From positions 1-64,000 of the forward strand of contig NZ_JAYFUM010000026.1 in assembly GCF_034929435.1 (NCBI RefSeq): a stretch of 64,000 nucleotides of DNA. The letters run 5' to 3'. Source of the DNA: Arcicella rigui. Lineage in GTDB: Bacteria; Bacteroidota; Bacteroidia; Cytophagales; Spirosomataceae. A program made the position numbers and the translations under genes. The notes beneath the pieces were generated by a model. It was not told the origin of the DNA. It made no database searches and worked only from the letters and a program-made list of their open reading frames with translations. This document shows, one piece after another, positions 1 through 9,469 of the stretch; the first letter of the stretch is position 1, and each line of letters starts with the position of its first letter.

Positions 1-78
1 ACAAAACCAATCCAGAACTGGGGAATTATTATCAACCAATTTTACCTTATTTTTGACCAAAGAATCAAAAACAATTGA
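1..78 (+). CDS. IS256-family transposase, C-terminal 25 residues (partial)
   Basis: Frame 1 from the first base is open for 25 codons and ends in TGA at 76-78. The peptide begins TKPIQNWGIIINQFYLIF and ends in DQRIKNN. This matches the conserved tail of IS256-family DDE transposases, which typically runs W-T-x-P-I-x-N-W, then N-Q-(hydrophobic), then F-x-x-R near the stop. The catalytic DDE residues lie upstream, outside the window. The call rests on this short tail and on the IS-like end that follows. A chance open frame is possible but less likely given the match. Confidence 0.55.
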   Translation, partial: TKPIQNWGIIINQFYLIFDQRIKNN

Positions 79-118
79 AATTCAAAAAACAACTTACACA
101 AAATATGGGATAGTGTCA
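1..118 (+). mobile_element. Right end of an IS256-family insertion sequence (truncated by window edge)
   Basis: The window opens inside a reading frame that looks like the C-terminus of an IS256/Mutator-type transposase and stops at base 78. About 15 to 40 bases later comes an AT-rich stretch ending in GGGATAGTGTC (positions 107-117). That is a plausible terminal inverted repeat, because many IS256 elements end in a GACACT-type tip. The left end is outside the window, so neither the inverted-repeat partner nor the target duplication can be checked. The right boundary is estimated to within about 10 bases. Confidence 0.55.
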
Positions 119-203
119 TTATTTTTGTTAAGCCTTCTCTATTACAAATAACACTATCTTTCTAATAAACAATAGGTTACATTTATATGAAAACAAATAA
201 TTG

Positions 204-247
204 AAAGAGTCAATTCAAGTAATTATGACTTGACTCTTTTTTCTCAT
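204..247 (+). terminator. Rho-independent terminator-like hairpin
   Basis: A perfect 10-bp stem AAAGAGTCAA / TTGACTCTTT (204-213 and 230-239) with a 16-base loop is followed by a T-rich run. It lies just beyond the IS end. It could terminate a gene that was present before the insertion, or read-out from the IS. Confidence 0.6.
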
Positions 248-289
248 CCAAACCCTTATCGTAAACCTTCAATACTTCCTTGTTAGTTC

Positions 290-545
290 ACATCACAATT
301 TTGCTGACTTACAGAGCTTCTCTTCAAGATTGCAAAAATATTTTGTAAGCTTAAAAAACTTCTTTGTAAGCTTACAGAGCCATTTTGTTGACTCAATTTT
401 TTCAGATTAAGCTTACAAAAATATTTTGCATCCTTACAAAATTCCTTTGCAAGGATGCAATAAAATCATGTAAACTTACAATACTTTTTTGTTTGTTTAC
501 AATACTTCATTGTTGTGTTACAATGAAACATTGTAATACTACAAG
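290..545. repeat. Degenerate ~22-nt periodic repeat array
   Basis: About eleven consecutive units of 19-22 nt follow a loose pattern TACAAaa-TTc-TTTG-taagct. Examples begin near 333 (TTGCAAAAATATTTTGTAAG), 414, 435 and 478-542. The ACAA and TTGT words within units are mutually inverted, so each unit can form a small imperfect palindrome. No credible ORF runs through it. It fills most of the gap between the IS end and the first protease gene. The remaining bases 546-771 hold a small inverted repeat (ATCAATAAA / TTTATTGAT near 600-626) and presumably the protease promoter, which I could not pin down. Confidence 0.6.
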
Positions 546-771
546 AACACCTTAGAAACCTCATTTGAGGGCAGATTAAATTATCCAAGTTAAAGTAATA
601 TCAATAAATCCTTCCTTTTATTGATAATGAAATGAGCTTAAACTGAGACAAACAGCCATTGACAAAAAACCTTGCTTTTGTCTTTATCATTAAAGCTCAA
701 TATTTTGTAAATACATCTCAAGCTTGTAATATTGTAGCCATTTAAGACTTAAACTCTGAATCAATTTCCTT

Positions 772-3700
772 ATGAGAATTTCTACATTCTTAGTAGCCTT
801 CTTTTTGATTTGCCAGAACCTATTGGCACAAACTCAAAACCCAACTTTTAGTTGTGGTGTAAATGATAGTGTGTTACCAGACAGCATTATCAAAGCCATG
901 CAAATGACTCCTTTTTGGCTACAACAAAAACAAGCCAGAAAATCTGCTGAGGAATTTTATGTTTGTAGAATTGCGGTTGAAATAGATTCGGATACTTATG
1001 AAACCTTTGGCAGAGATAGCAACTTTGTTAAACATGAAGTAATAAAAATGATTGAAAAAATCTCTAAAGTTTATGAAGCAGAGATTCAAACACAATTGGT
1101 TGTTACTTTAATTAATATTAGAAAAGACCCAAAAACAGACCCATATAGGGGTGAAAGTAATATTTACAATCTACTATCCACCTTAAAAAAAATTAAAATC
1201 AATAGTCCATACAAAGAGACAAGCTTTGATAAAGTTGTTTATTTATTTACCAAGTCTGTAGGTGGTGGAGCTGGAGGAGTAGCTTCTTTCACAGGTCATT
1301 GTATTGCTCCTTTAAGTACAGCCTATACAATAGCCCATGAAATTGGACATACTTTCGGTTCACCGCATACGCATAATTGTAATTGGCCGGGTGGTATGCT
1401 TGATTATTGTGCAGCAGATGAGGCTGGTTGTAATAAACCTTTTGCAATGGCTCGTAGCAAAGGCTCAATTATGAGTTATTGTTTTCAAGGATTTACTTTT
1501 CATCCACTTTGTCAGGCTTTAATGAATGAACACGCTAAGAACAAATTGCCTAAAATGGCTGATATTAGTAATACGCCACCAGTACTCTCAAGCACAGAAG
1601 ATAACAAAGCGTACATGGTGTTCAATCCGGTAGTTTTTGCTGAAAGTTATCAATATGAAATTTCACAGTCGGCAGATTTTACCAAAATTCTTGTTTCAGA
1701 TACTACTTCTCTTCCTGAAATATATTATAATAATTTCAAGAAGAACAATATTTATTATATCAGAGTAAAAGCAAAAAATAGACTGGGAGATTCGCCTTGG
1801 TCTAATATTGTTACCTTCAACATTCCCAATAATATATTAAATACTCCTGTACTGCTTACTCCTAAAAATAATTTTTTGAGCATTTCACGAGATAAAGATA
1901 TTTCCCTTTCTGTTGAGCCAGTAGCAGAAGCAAAAAATTATGAAATAAGTCTTTCAACTTATCCTGAAGCTGATTGGTATGTAAATAAAACTAAAGTTTT
2001 TCCTGCAACCCAAAGTATTTTTTCGATAAATGCCAATAAAGACAATTTACAAAGTTGGATTTTTTCGTGGAAAGTAAGAGCTGTAAACGATAGTACAACA
2101 AGTAGATGGTCAGAAGCCAGAAGGGTTAATATTTTAGATAGTGAATATAATGTAGTCTTTCCTTTTGCAAACATTAATAATATGCCTCTCAACTTTCCTT
2201 TCACTTACTCGACTATTGGTTTGAGTTACGATACGAAGGTGACTGTGTCAAAAAATCAAGATTTAAGTAATCCTGTTTTTGAAAAAATCTTTGAAAAAAA
2301 CATAAATGATGCTGTTAAAAAAACAGTATTCTTAGAAAGCCTTTCTCTTGATACTCAATATTACGTTAAAATAGAAACGCTTTATCCGAATGTTGATAAT
2401 TTGAATGAATTACCCGAAGGTGTTGCTAAAAGTACAATAAGAACATTCAGAACAGGCAGTGACCCAGCTTTAAAGCAATTAAAAGTTTACAGCAATCTTC
2501 CGAATTTAGGAAGTTTTTCCTTTTCCACCATTCAGCCATCAAGCACTTATATTTTTGGCTATTCTGATGCTGGATTTATCAAAATCAACACTGATAGTAT
2601 CAAAGCTGAACTATTTACACACCAAAAAACAAATGGAATAATGGGTGATTTTATAGAAAAAATGGATGTAGATTCTTCTGGAAATGTTCATGCTATATTC
2701 AGATTAGCCAAGTATGGTGAAGGTAGGCAAATAGCTTATGCCGATAGGACATTTGATCCAAAATCCATGAAATTGCTTTCTTCAAACGAATTTGTCCTTA
2801 ATAATACTATTAGGTATATTGGTAATTTTAATGCCAACAATAATTTAATAAGCGATAATAGTAAAATAGGAAGAATTGTAAATGGAAAAGTAGAAGCTTT
2901 TTCTATGGCTGACGGCAAGAATAATTCTGGGGTATTCATAGCAAATGGTTCAAACATTTGGTTTTATTATCTCAATAATGAAACTAAAAGATATGAAATA
3001 CAAGTGTATAATTTTAAAACACAAACAACAAAACTGCTGCCTACCGACGAAGACTTTACTCAGAAAATTATTTTTTATAAAATAGATAATCAAGGAAATT
3101 TGTGGGCATCGCATAGAGAAGGGATTAGCAAGTTTGATGGAAATAATTGGACAACCTATTCTTTAGAAAATCCTTGGTCTGGATATATTTCAAATTTTAA
3201 CTTTGACTCACAGAATAATCTCTATGCCATTAATAGAGAATACTTTACTGGAGTAAATAAATTATTTAGATTAAAAAACAATGCCTTACAAGAGTTAATA
3301 AAACTACCCACTCTTTATTCTCATCAATTCATTATTGATAATTTAGGGAAAATATGGATAAATCATACTGATATATTACTCCGTTTTGACCCATGCAAGG
3401 AAATATCGAAACCATTAATAAGCAGTAGGACAAAAAATATTCAATATGGAGAAACGACGAGTTTAGAGGCAAAAGGATGTAGCAATGTTGTTTGGAACTG
3501 GAAAAATGCAGAAGAACAAGTACTCAATAAACTGATTACTGGAAATACTCAGCTAAAGGTTTCGCCCAAAAGTAGTACTACTTATTATGCGAGTTGCTAT
3601 GACGACGGATGTGCCAGTCCCGAAGCATCTTATGACCTACGTGTAATTCCTAATCTTTATGTGAATAAAATAAATAAAACGGCAGTATGTTTGAACGATT

Positions 3701-4938
3701 CCCTTAGCATTAATCCATTAATTCAAGGTGGTAGCGACAGCGATACATACTCAGCCACATTGACTTCATCTGTCTCGAAAAATATTTATCCTTTCAATTT
3801 GACTAATCAGAACAAGACTTTTATTTTCAAACCAACTGCTACCATGCCTTCTGGAAATTATTGGTTAAAATTAAAAAATACAAGCTTCGGAATTGTATCT
3901 AAAGATTCCATTGAAATTACCCTAAATACCCTACCCAAAGTTGAAATCACAGGACCCAATAATATTTGTGAAACTCAGTATATAGACCTAAAAGCAACAG
4001 CTATCGCTGAGAATGAAATCGTTGAATATCAATGGGAAATTGGAGGAAAATCAATCAAAGGTAGTAATTTCAGTTCTATGGGTGTTGGTGATGCAGGTAT
4101 TTATACAGCAAAGGCGATAGATAAAAATCAATGTTCTGGTACTTCAAAACCATTTGTGGTAAGTATCAGTAAAACACCAATGGTAAAAATAGAAGCTCCT
4201 AAAAGTATTTGTACAGGGCAAAAAGCCATCCTAAAAGCTATTGTTAGTGAAGGAACTTCACCCTATCAATACGAATGGGGAGGAAATAATTTACCAGCCA
4301 ACACCAAAGAAAGTACTATAACGATTGCGATGGGAGGTCTTTATAATGTTACCATCATAGACTCCACAGGTTGTAAAAGTATGATGAATTTCATACAAAT
4401 TAATCAATACGAATATCCTGTTATAAAATTAAGTAAAGAAGGCTCAACCGACTTATTACCTAATGCAGAAGTAATTTTTACCGTTGCCAAAGATACTGTA
4501 CTCAGAAATTATCAATGGAACAAAGACAATAAAGCCATTGAAGGGGCAAATAGTAATGTATATAAAGCCACACAAGCGGGTGTTTACACGGTTTCGGTAA
4601 GTAATATCAATAATCTTGAATGTACAACGGTTTCAGATGCCATCGTGGTTAATCTGGTTACAAGTAATGAACCTAAAAGTATTGTAGATAATTTGGCTGT
4701 GAAGGTATTCCCTAACCCTAATGATGGCAACTTTACCGTTGAATTTACTTCAACTGACAATAAAGCGACCGAACTCACTATCTATGATTTATTTGGGAAA
4801 GTAATTGTGAAGAAAAGCATCAAAGTAATAGGCAAACATTCAGAAGTATTCAATCTTTCTGAACAAGCAAGCGGAGAATATTTCTTGATGATTCAGAAAG
4901 AATCGTTTAAGGAAACTTTAAAGCTGAGGAAAAAGTAA
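772..4938 (+). CDS. Secreted M12-like zinc metalloprotease with type A T9SS sorting domain
   Basis: Predicted secreted peptidase of 1388 residues. Residues 1-20 form a signal peptide ending in LLAQ. The catalytic domain carries the metzincin motif HEIGHTFGSPH (H189, E190, H193, G196, H199) and a Met-turn at M234 (SIMSYC), as in reprolysin/ADAM-like M12 peptidases. A fibronectin type III-like segment follows (about 270-350), then a beta-propeller-like middle with repeated 'NLWASHREGISKFDG'-type strands, then Ig/PKD-like modules (about 890-1290). The last ~80 residues contain FPNPNDGNFTVEF, the hallmark of a type A T9SS sorting domain, so export across the outer membrane by the gliding/T9SS apparatus is expected. 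It is the first of a tandem pair with the gene at 5129. Substrate unknown. Confidence 0.88.
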   Translation: MRISTFLVAFFLICQNLLAQTQNPTFSCGVNDSVLPDSIIKAMQMTPFWLQQKQARKSAEEFYVCRIAVEIDSDTYETFGRDSNFVKHEVIKMIEKISKVYEAEIQTQLVVTLINIRKDPKTDPYRGESNIYNLLSTLKKIKINSPYKETSFDKVVYLFTKSVGGGAGGVASFTGHCIAPLSTAYTIAHEIGHTFGSPHTHNCNWPGGMLDYCAADEAGCNKPFAMARSKGSIMSYCFQGFTFHPLCQALMNEHAKNKLPKMADISNTPPVLSSTEDNKAYMVFNPVVFAESYQYEISQSADFTKILVSDTTSLPEIYYNNFKKNNIYYIRVKAKNRLGDSPWSNIVTFNIPNNILNTPVLLTPKNNFLSISRDKDISLSVEPVAEAKNYEISLSTYPEADWYVNKTKVFPATQSIFSINANKDNLQSWIFSWKVRAVNDSTTSRWSEARRVNILDSEYNVVFPFANINNMPLNFPFTYSTIGLSYDTKVTVSKNQDLSNPVFEKIFEKNINDAVKKTVFLESLSLDTQYYVKIETLYPNVDNLNELPEGVAKSTIRTFRTGSDPALKQLKVYSNLPNLGSFSFSTIQPSSTYIFGYSDAGFIKINTDSIKAELFTHQKTNGIMGDFIEKMDVDSSGNVHAIFRLAKYGEGRQIAYADRTFDPKSMKLLSSNEFVLNNTIRYIGNFNANNNLISDNSKIGRIVNGKVEAFSMADGKNNSGVFIANGSNIWFYYLNNETKRYEIQVYNFKTQTTKLLPTDEDFTQKIIFYKIDNQGNLWASHREGISKFDGNNWTTYSLENPWSGYISNFNFDSQNNLYAINREYFTGVNKLFRLKNNALQELIKLPTLYSHQFIIDNLGKIWINHTDILLRFDPCKEISKPLISSRTKNIQYGETTSLEAKGCSNVVWNWKNAEEQVLNKLITGNTQLKVSPKSSTTYYASCYDDGCASPEASYDLRVIPNLYVNKINKTAVCLNDSLSINPLIQGGSDSDTYSATLTSSVSKNIYPFNLTNQNKTFIFKPTATMPSGNYWLKLKNTSFGIVSKDSIEITLNTLPKVEITGPNNICETQYIDLKATAIAENEIVEYQWEIGGKSIKGSNFSSMGVGDAGIYTAKAIDKNQCSGTSKPFVVSISKTPMVKIEAPKSICTGQKAILKAIVSEGTSPYQYEWGGNNLPANTKESTITIAMGGLYNVTIIDSTGCKSMMNFIQINQYEYPVIKLSKEGSTDLLPNAEVIFTVAKDTVLRNYQWNKDNKAIEGANSNVYKATQAGVYTVSVSNINNLECTTVSDAIVVNLVTSNEPKSIVDNLAVKVFPNPNDGNFTVEFTSTDNKATELTIYDLFGKVIVKKSIKVIGKHSEVFNLSEQASGEYFLMIQKESFKETLKLRKK
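4441..4902 (+). repeat. 3' segment nearly identical to 8801-9262
   Basis: This segment encodes the last Ig-like stretch and the T9SS sorting domain of the first protease. Aligned by eye with 8801-9262 it has the same length and only about 18 substitutions in 462 bases. Upstream parts of the two genes are far more diverged. This is the footprint of recent gene conversion or of a recently copied export module. Confidence 0.8.
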
Positions 4939-4981
4939 AATAAGCTTAAAATAATCTACCAATAGAATCTCTACGTTCTTG

Positions 4982-5009
4982 CTACTAACCTTTGGAATTG
5001 GGTTAGTAG
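4982..5009 (+). terminator. Hairpin after first protease gene
   Basis: CTACTAACC (4982-4990, allowing one base) pairs with GGTTAGTAG (5001-5009) around a 10-base loop. It sits 45 bases after the stop codon in the 190-base gap before the second protease gene. No strong T-run follows, so it may attenuate rather than stop transcription. Confidence 0.4.
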
Positions 5010-5128
5010 TAGGAACTATTAGGCTTTAAAATTATTATAAATGTCTTCTTCATAAAATTGTCATTCATCTTATCAAAGGTTAATTTAGTATCAAAAAAAA
5101 TACATCCCCAAAATCATAAAACACTCCT

Positions 5129-8100
5129 ATGAAAAAACTTCTCCTTTTAGTTTTACTTGGACTAACCCAAATCAGTTTTGCACAAAAACAGTCCGTCAAT
5201 TGCGGTGTAAACGAAAGCGTTTTACCCGAAAGCACTATCAAAGCAATGCAAATGGCACCTACTTGGCTTAAACAACAACAAGCACGAAAATCTGCCGATG
5301 GATTGTATGTTTGCCGAATTGCAGTAGATATAGATTCGGAGACGTACTTACATTTTGAAAAAGATACCAGTTATATCAAACAAGAGATATACAGAATGGT
5401 AGAGAGAGTTTCTAAAATATACGAAACTGAGATTAATACCCAATTGGTTGTTACTTATATTAATATTCATAAAGATACCAATACCGACCCTTACAAAGGA
5501 ATGGAAAACATTTTTGGTCTCCTTGAGATATTAAATCAACAAACTAATGAAGGTTCTTTAAAAAATATAAGCTTTGATAAAGCTATATATCTTCCTACCA
5601 AACAAATTTATGGTGCAGATGGTGTGGCTGCTGAAAAAATTAATGTCTCTCCTTGGGGTAAGACCTATACATTAGCACATGAGTTGGGGCATAACTTCGG
5701 TTCACCACATACCCAAAATTGTAATTGGCCCGGAGGAGTCATTGACTATTGTTATCCTTCTGAGGGTAATTGTTATACAGGTGCATTGGAATTAGTGAAA
5801 GGTACAATTATGAGTTATTGTGGACTTAAACCCACTTTTCATCCACTTTGTAGAGCATTAATGCAGCACTATGCTGAAAATAATTTAACCAAGATTGAAT
5901 CTTTATCGTCTATTAAGCTTGTTCAAAGCATTAAAACTGTTGATAATTATTTCACTTTTGCTCCTATTATTTCAGCGGAAAGCTATCTTTATGAGATTTC
6001 TGAGTCCAGTAATTTTTCAAACATCATTACTTCTGGTACATCTGATATTAATAGCATTGCTCTTCAAAAAAGACAAAAAGGAACAACTTATTATATCAGA
6101 GTTAAAGCTGTAAATAGACTCGGAACATCTGGATGGTCAAATACCGTGGCTTTCTCAATTCAAAATAGTACGCTGGCTTCTCCTTTGATTAAAAGCCCAA
6201 AAAATAATGCTTCTTTTGCAAATACTGACCCCAATTTCCGTGTTGATTTTGAACCCGTAGAAGGTGCAACAAGCTATGAAATTAGTGTAACAAGTCATGA
6301 TAATATGAGTTGGGGACGCGACTATTTTACAATAACTACCAGAGTATTTTCAACATCAGATAATTATTTTTTAATTGACCATAATATTTTTGATACTGAA
6401 AGAAAATCTATTTTTTGGAAAGTAAGGGCAGTCAATAATAATACAAAAAGTACTTGGTCGGAAGGAAGGAGAGTATTTTTGACTGACTATCCAACTCAAT
6501 TGGCGTTTTTCTATAGGGGCTATACATTGCCTACATCATTTCCTTTAAATTTTTACACCTTAGACAATAACTATCAATTTAAACTTACTGTTTCTGAAAA
6601 TGAGGATTACAGCAATCCTGTTTTAGAAAAAATCAAAAATCCATCGGATGAATACTTTGCTTTTGAAACAATAAATATTGACAAATTATCCCCTAATAAA
6701 ATATACTACTTAAAATTTGAAACGATTAATCCTGAATATGACAAATTAAATGACATTCCAGCTGGATTGATGAGTACAACGATAACGAATATCAGAACTG
6801 ATCCTGAACAAGCTAAAACTCTATGGAAATTTATTAATGAAGAAAATATCCCAAACTTTGGTAAAGATTATTCTACATTACATTTTTCGGGGAATGATCT
6901 TTATAGAACAAGTGAAAAAGGCATAGTAAAAGTAAATATTAATGATTTTTCTACTAAGGTTTATAATCGTGAAAATACAAATGGAAAAATCGGAAACGTA
7001 TTTATGGGTACGGGATTGGATTCGTTGGGCAATTTTTGGGCAATCAATAGAATTGCAAAGAATATTAATTATATAGGTGGGTTTCCTGCTGATATCTACA
7101 CCCTAAACAATTTTGAAAAAGGGACAATGAAACTATTATCATCTCAGGAATTTGAAGCTGGTCAGGATTTTTTCGGTCCTTCTTTATTTGATCCAATCAA
7201 CCAGTTTGTAGGTGATGGACTTCGTGTAGCTAAAGTTGAAAATAACACTGCAAAAGTTTTCTATACCTTTGAAATTAACGGTAAAGCTACTGGTTACACA
7301 TACATGATAGCAGATAAGTCTTTTATATGGTTTAAAGCCTTTGATGGCGAAAATAATAGGCTAATTATAAAACGCTACAATATCAAAACAAAAGAAGTTG
7401 TACAGTTTGATAATACCACAAATCAAGAAATTCCATCATCTCCTTTTGGTGGAATAAAATTAGACAAAAAAGGCAACTTCTGGATTTATACTGAAAGTGA
7501 ATTAGTGAAGTATGATGGAAAACAATGGATAAAATATACCCAAAATGATTTTCCTTTTGGATATATAGAGAATATAAGTTTTGATAAAAATAATATCCCC
7601 TATGTAAACTCAAGCTTCGAAGGTGCAGGTAAATTAATTAGATTAAAGAACAATATTTGGGAACTGGTAACTTTATATCCATCTCATTCTTCAAATGATA
7701 TGCAAATAGATGATTTAGGTAGAATCTGGTTTATTAACCCCGGTGGTGTAATGCTTGTTGACCCATGTGCTTTGGTTACCAAACCTGAGCTTTTAAGCAA
7801 CAGTGGTACTATCATAGACTATGGCAAAACGCTTAGTCTTGAGGCTAAAGGTTGCAGCAATGTAGTTTGGAATTGGAAAAATACTGAAGAACAAATTACT
7901 AATAAATTGATTTCAGGAAATAATAAATTAGAAGTTTCGCCTAAAAGCAATACTACCTATATCGCACGCTGTTATGATAATGGTTGTACTGGTGAAGAGA
8001 CAACATTAACAATGTCGGTTCGACCAAATTTATTCACTAATAAAGTAGAGACAAACGAAATTTGTTTGGGCGATACCATCAAAATATCACCTAAAATTGT

Positions 8101-9307
8101 AGGCTCACTTGATGCTAATGTTCAATTAAATGCCACATTATCTTCGTCACAGGCTAAGTATAGCTTTGTAACTACCAAGAAAGGGACATCTATTTCTTTT
8201 GCACCAAGTAATAATTTACCAAGTGGAAAATATTGGTTAAAAATAAGTGTCAATTCTCTTCAAGCTATTTCTAAAGACTCCATAGAAATAACGATTTCTA
8301 ATTTGTACACAAGTAATATTTCAGGAATAAATAATTTTTGTACTGGACAATCTACTTCAATTTCTGTCAATAATACCGATGCTACCAGTTTTCAATGGTT
8401 TGAGGGAATAAAGGCAATTGGCAGTAATTCTAAAACCTTATTGGTCAATAAAGCTGGACTATATTCAGTAGTATTAAAGAATGATAAAGGTTGTACTGCT
8501 ACGTTAACGCCTTACAGTATTACTGAAAATTCATTACCAATAATCAACATCTCAGGCGATAAAAGCTTGTGTGAAGGTAGTTCTAAAATACTAAGTACCG
8601 CTGTTAAAGGTGGGCAAGCTCCTTATACTTACGAATGGGAAAAAGATGGCACAGCCATAGCTGATAAAACAAATAGCATTACCGTTTTGAAAGGAGGAGC
8701 TTATTCTGTTATTACTAAAGATGCCAAAGGATGTGTAGATACTTCGGGGATTCATTTAATCTCGGAAATCAAACTACCCAAAGTAACCATTTCCAAAAGT
8801 GGCTCAACCGACTTATTACCTAATGCAGAAGTGATTTTTACCGTTGCCAAAGATACTATCCTCAGAAATTATCAATGGAATAAAGACAATAAAGCCATTG
8901 AAGGGGCAAATAGTAATGTGTATAAAGCCACACAAGCGGGTGTTTACACGGTTTCGGTGAGTAATGTTAATAATCTTGAATGCACAACGGTTTCAGATGC
9001 CATCGTGGTCAATCTGGTTACAAGTAATGAACCTAAGAGTATTGTAGATAATTGGGCTGTGAAGGTATTCCCTAATCCTAATGATGGAAACTTTACCGTT
9101 GAATTTACTTCAACTGACAATAAAGCAACCGAACTCACTATCTATGATTTATTTGGGAAAGTAATTGTCAAGAAAAGTATCAAAGTAATAGGCAAACATT
9201 CAGAAGTATTCAATCTTTCTGAACAAGCAAGCGGAGAATATTTCTTGATGATTCAGAAAGAAAATTTCACTAAAACAATAAAGTTATATCAAACAAAAAC
9301 CCCTTAA
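5129..9307 (+). CDS. Secreted M12-like zinc metalloprotease with type A T9SS sorting domain (tandem paralogue)
   Basis: A 1392-residue paralogue of the preceding gene with the same order of parts. There is a signal peptide (1-19, ending SFAQ), a metzincin motif HELGHNFGSPH (H184, E185, H188, H194), a GTIMSYC Met-turn, a fibronectin-like module, a propeller-like middle, Ig-like domains and a C-terminal sorting domain with FPNPNDGNFTVEF near residue 1313. The N-terminal mature regions of the two proteins align throughout but are clearly diverged, while the final ~150 residues are almost identical. Both copies keep all zinc ligands, so both should be active. The ATG at 5129 is followed directly by a good signal peptide, which fixes the start. 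Substrate unknown. Confidence 0.88.
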   Translation: MKKLLLLVLLGLTQISFAQKQSVNCGVNESVLPESTIKAMQMAPTWLKQQQARKSADGLYVCRIAVDIDSETYLHFEKDTSYIKQEIYRMVERVSKIYETEINTQLVVTYINIHKDTNTDPYKGMENIFGLLEILNQQTNEGSLKNISFDKAIYLPTKQIYGADGVAAEKINVSPWGKTYTLAHELGHNFGSPHTQNCNWPGGVIDYCYPSEGNCYTGALELVKGTIMSYCGLKPTFHPLCRALMQHYAENNLTKIESLSSIKLVQSIKTVDNYFTFAPIISAESYLYEISESSNFSNIITSGTSDINSIALQKRQKGTTYYIRVKAVNRLGTSGWSNTVAFSIQNSTLASPLIKSPKNNASFANTDPNFRVDFEPVEGATSYEISVTSHDNMSWGRDYFTITTRVFSTSDNYFLIDHNIFDTERKSIFWKVRAVNNNTKSTWSEGRRVFLTDYPTQLAFFYRGYTLPTSFPLNFYTLDNNYQFKLTVSENEDYSNPVLEKIKNPSDEYFAFETINIDKLSPNKIYYLKFETINPEYDKLNDIPAGLMSTTITNIRTDPEQAKTLWKFINEENIPNFGKDYSTLHFSGNDLYRTSEKGIVKVNINDFSTKVYNRENTNGKIGNVFMGTGLDSLGNFWAINRIAKNINYIGGFPADIYTLNNFEKGTMKLLSSQEFEAGQDFFGPSLFDPINQFVGDGLRVAKVENNTAKVFYTFEINGKATGYTYMIADKSFIWFKAFDGENNRLIIKRYNIKTKEVVQFDNTTNQEIPSSPFGGIKLDKKGNFWIYTESELVKYDGKQWIKYTQNDFPFGYIENISFDKNNIPYVNSSFEGAGKLIRLKNNIWELVTLYPSHSSNDMQIDDLGRIWFINPGGVMLVDPCALVTKPELLSNSGTIIDYGKTLSLEAKGCSNVVWNWKNTEEQITNKLISGNNKLEVSPKSNTTYIARCYDNGCTGEETTLTMSVRPNLFTNKVETNEICLGDTIKISPKIVGSLDANVQLNATLSSSQAKYSFVTTKKGTSISFAPSNNLPSGKYWLKISVNSLQAISKDSIEITISNLYTSNISGINNFCTGQSTSISVNNTDATSFQWFEGIKAIGSNSKTLLVNKAGLYSVVLKNDKGCTATLTPYSITENSLPIINISGDKSLCEGSSKILSTAVKGGQAPYTYEWEKDGTAIADKTNSITVLKGGAYSVITKDAKGCVDTSGIHLISEIKLPKVTISKSGSTDLLPNAEVIFTVAKDTILRNYQWNKDNKAIEGANSNVYKATQAGVYTVSVSNVNNLECTTVSDAIVVNLVTSNEPKSIVDNWAVKVFPNPNDGNFTVEFTSTDNKATELTIYDLFGKVIVKKSIKVIGKHSEVFNLSEQASGEYFLMIQKENFTKTIKLYQTKTP
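8801..9262 (+). repeat. 3' segment nearly identical to 4441-4902
   Basis: Second copy of the homogenised 3' module described at 4441-4902. Identity breaks sharply after ATTCAGAAAGAA, just before each stop codon. Confidence 0.8.
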
Positions 9308-9347
9308 AAAGGGCTGAGATTTTGATTTTGTAGTGATACCATAAAGT

Positions 9348-9388
9348 AAATCGCCCATTATATTTTAAGTCAATATAATGGGCGATTT
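9348..9388. terminator. Strong bidirectional terminator hairpin
   Basis: A perfect 17-bp stem (9348-9364 with 9372-9388; core ATCGCCCATTATATT) closes a 7-base loop. It lies between the convergent protease gene and the DUF1349 gene and could stop transcription from both sides. Confidence 0.8.
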
Positions 9389-9469
9389 CACATTTTAGCG
9401 AACTTACCAAGAGCCGAGAATTTACAAATAATAAGTAACAATCTTAATCTTTCAAAAAAAATCAATACG

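Noticed and set aside
290..545. Possible CRISPR array
   Set aside because: Units are ~22 nt with no constant-repeat/variable-spacer split, the sequence is degenerate throughout, and no Cas gene is in the window.
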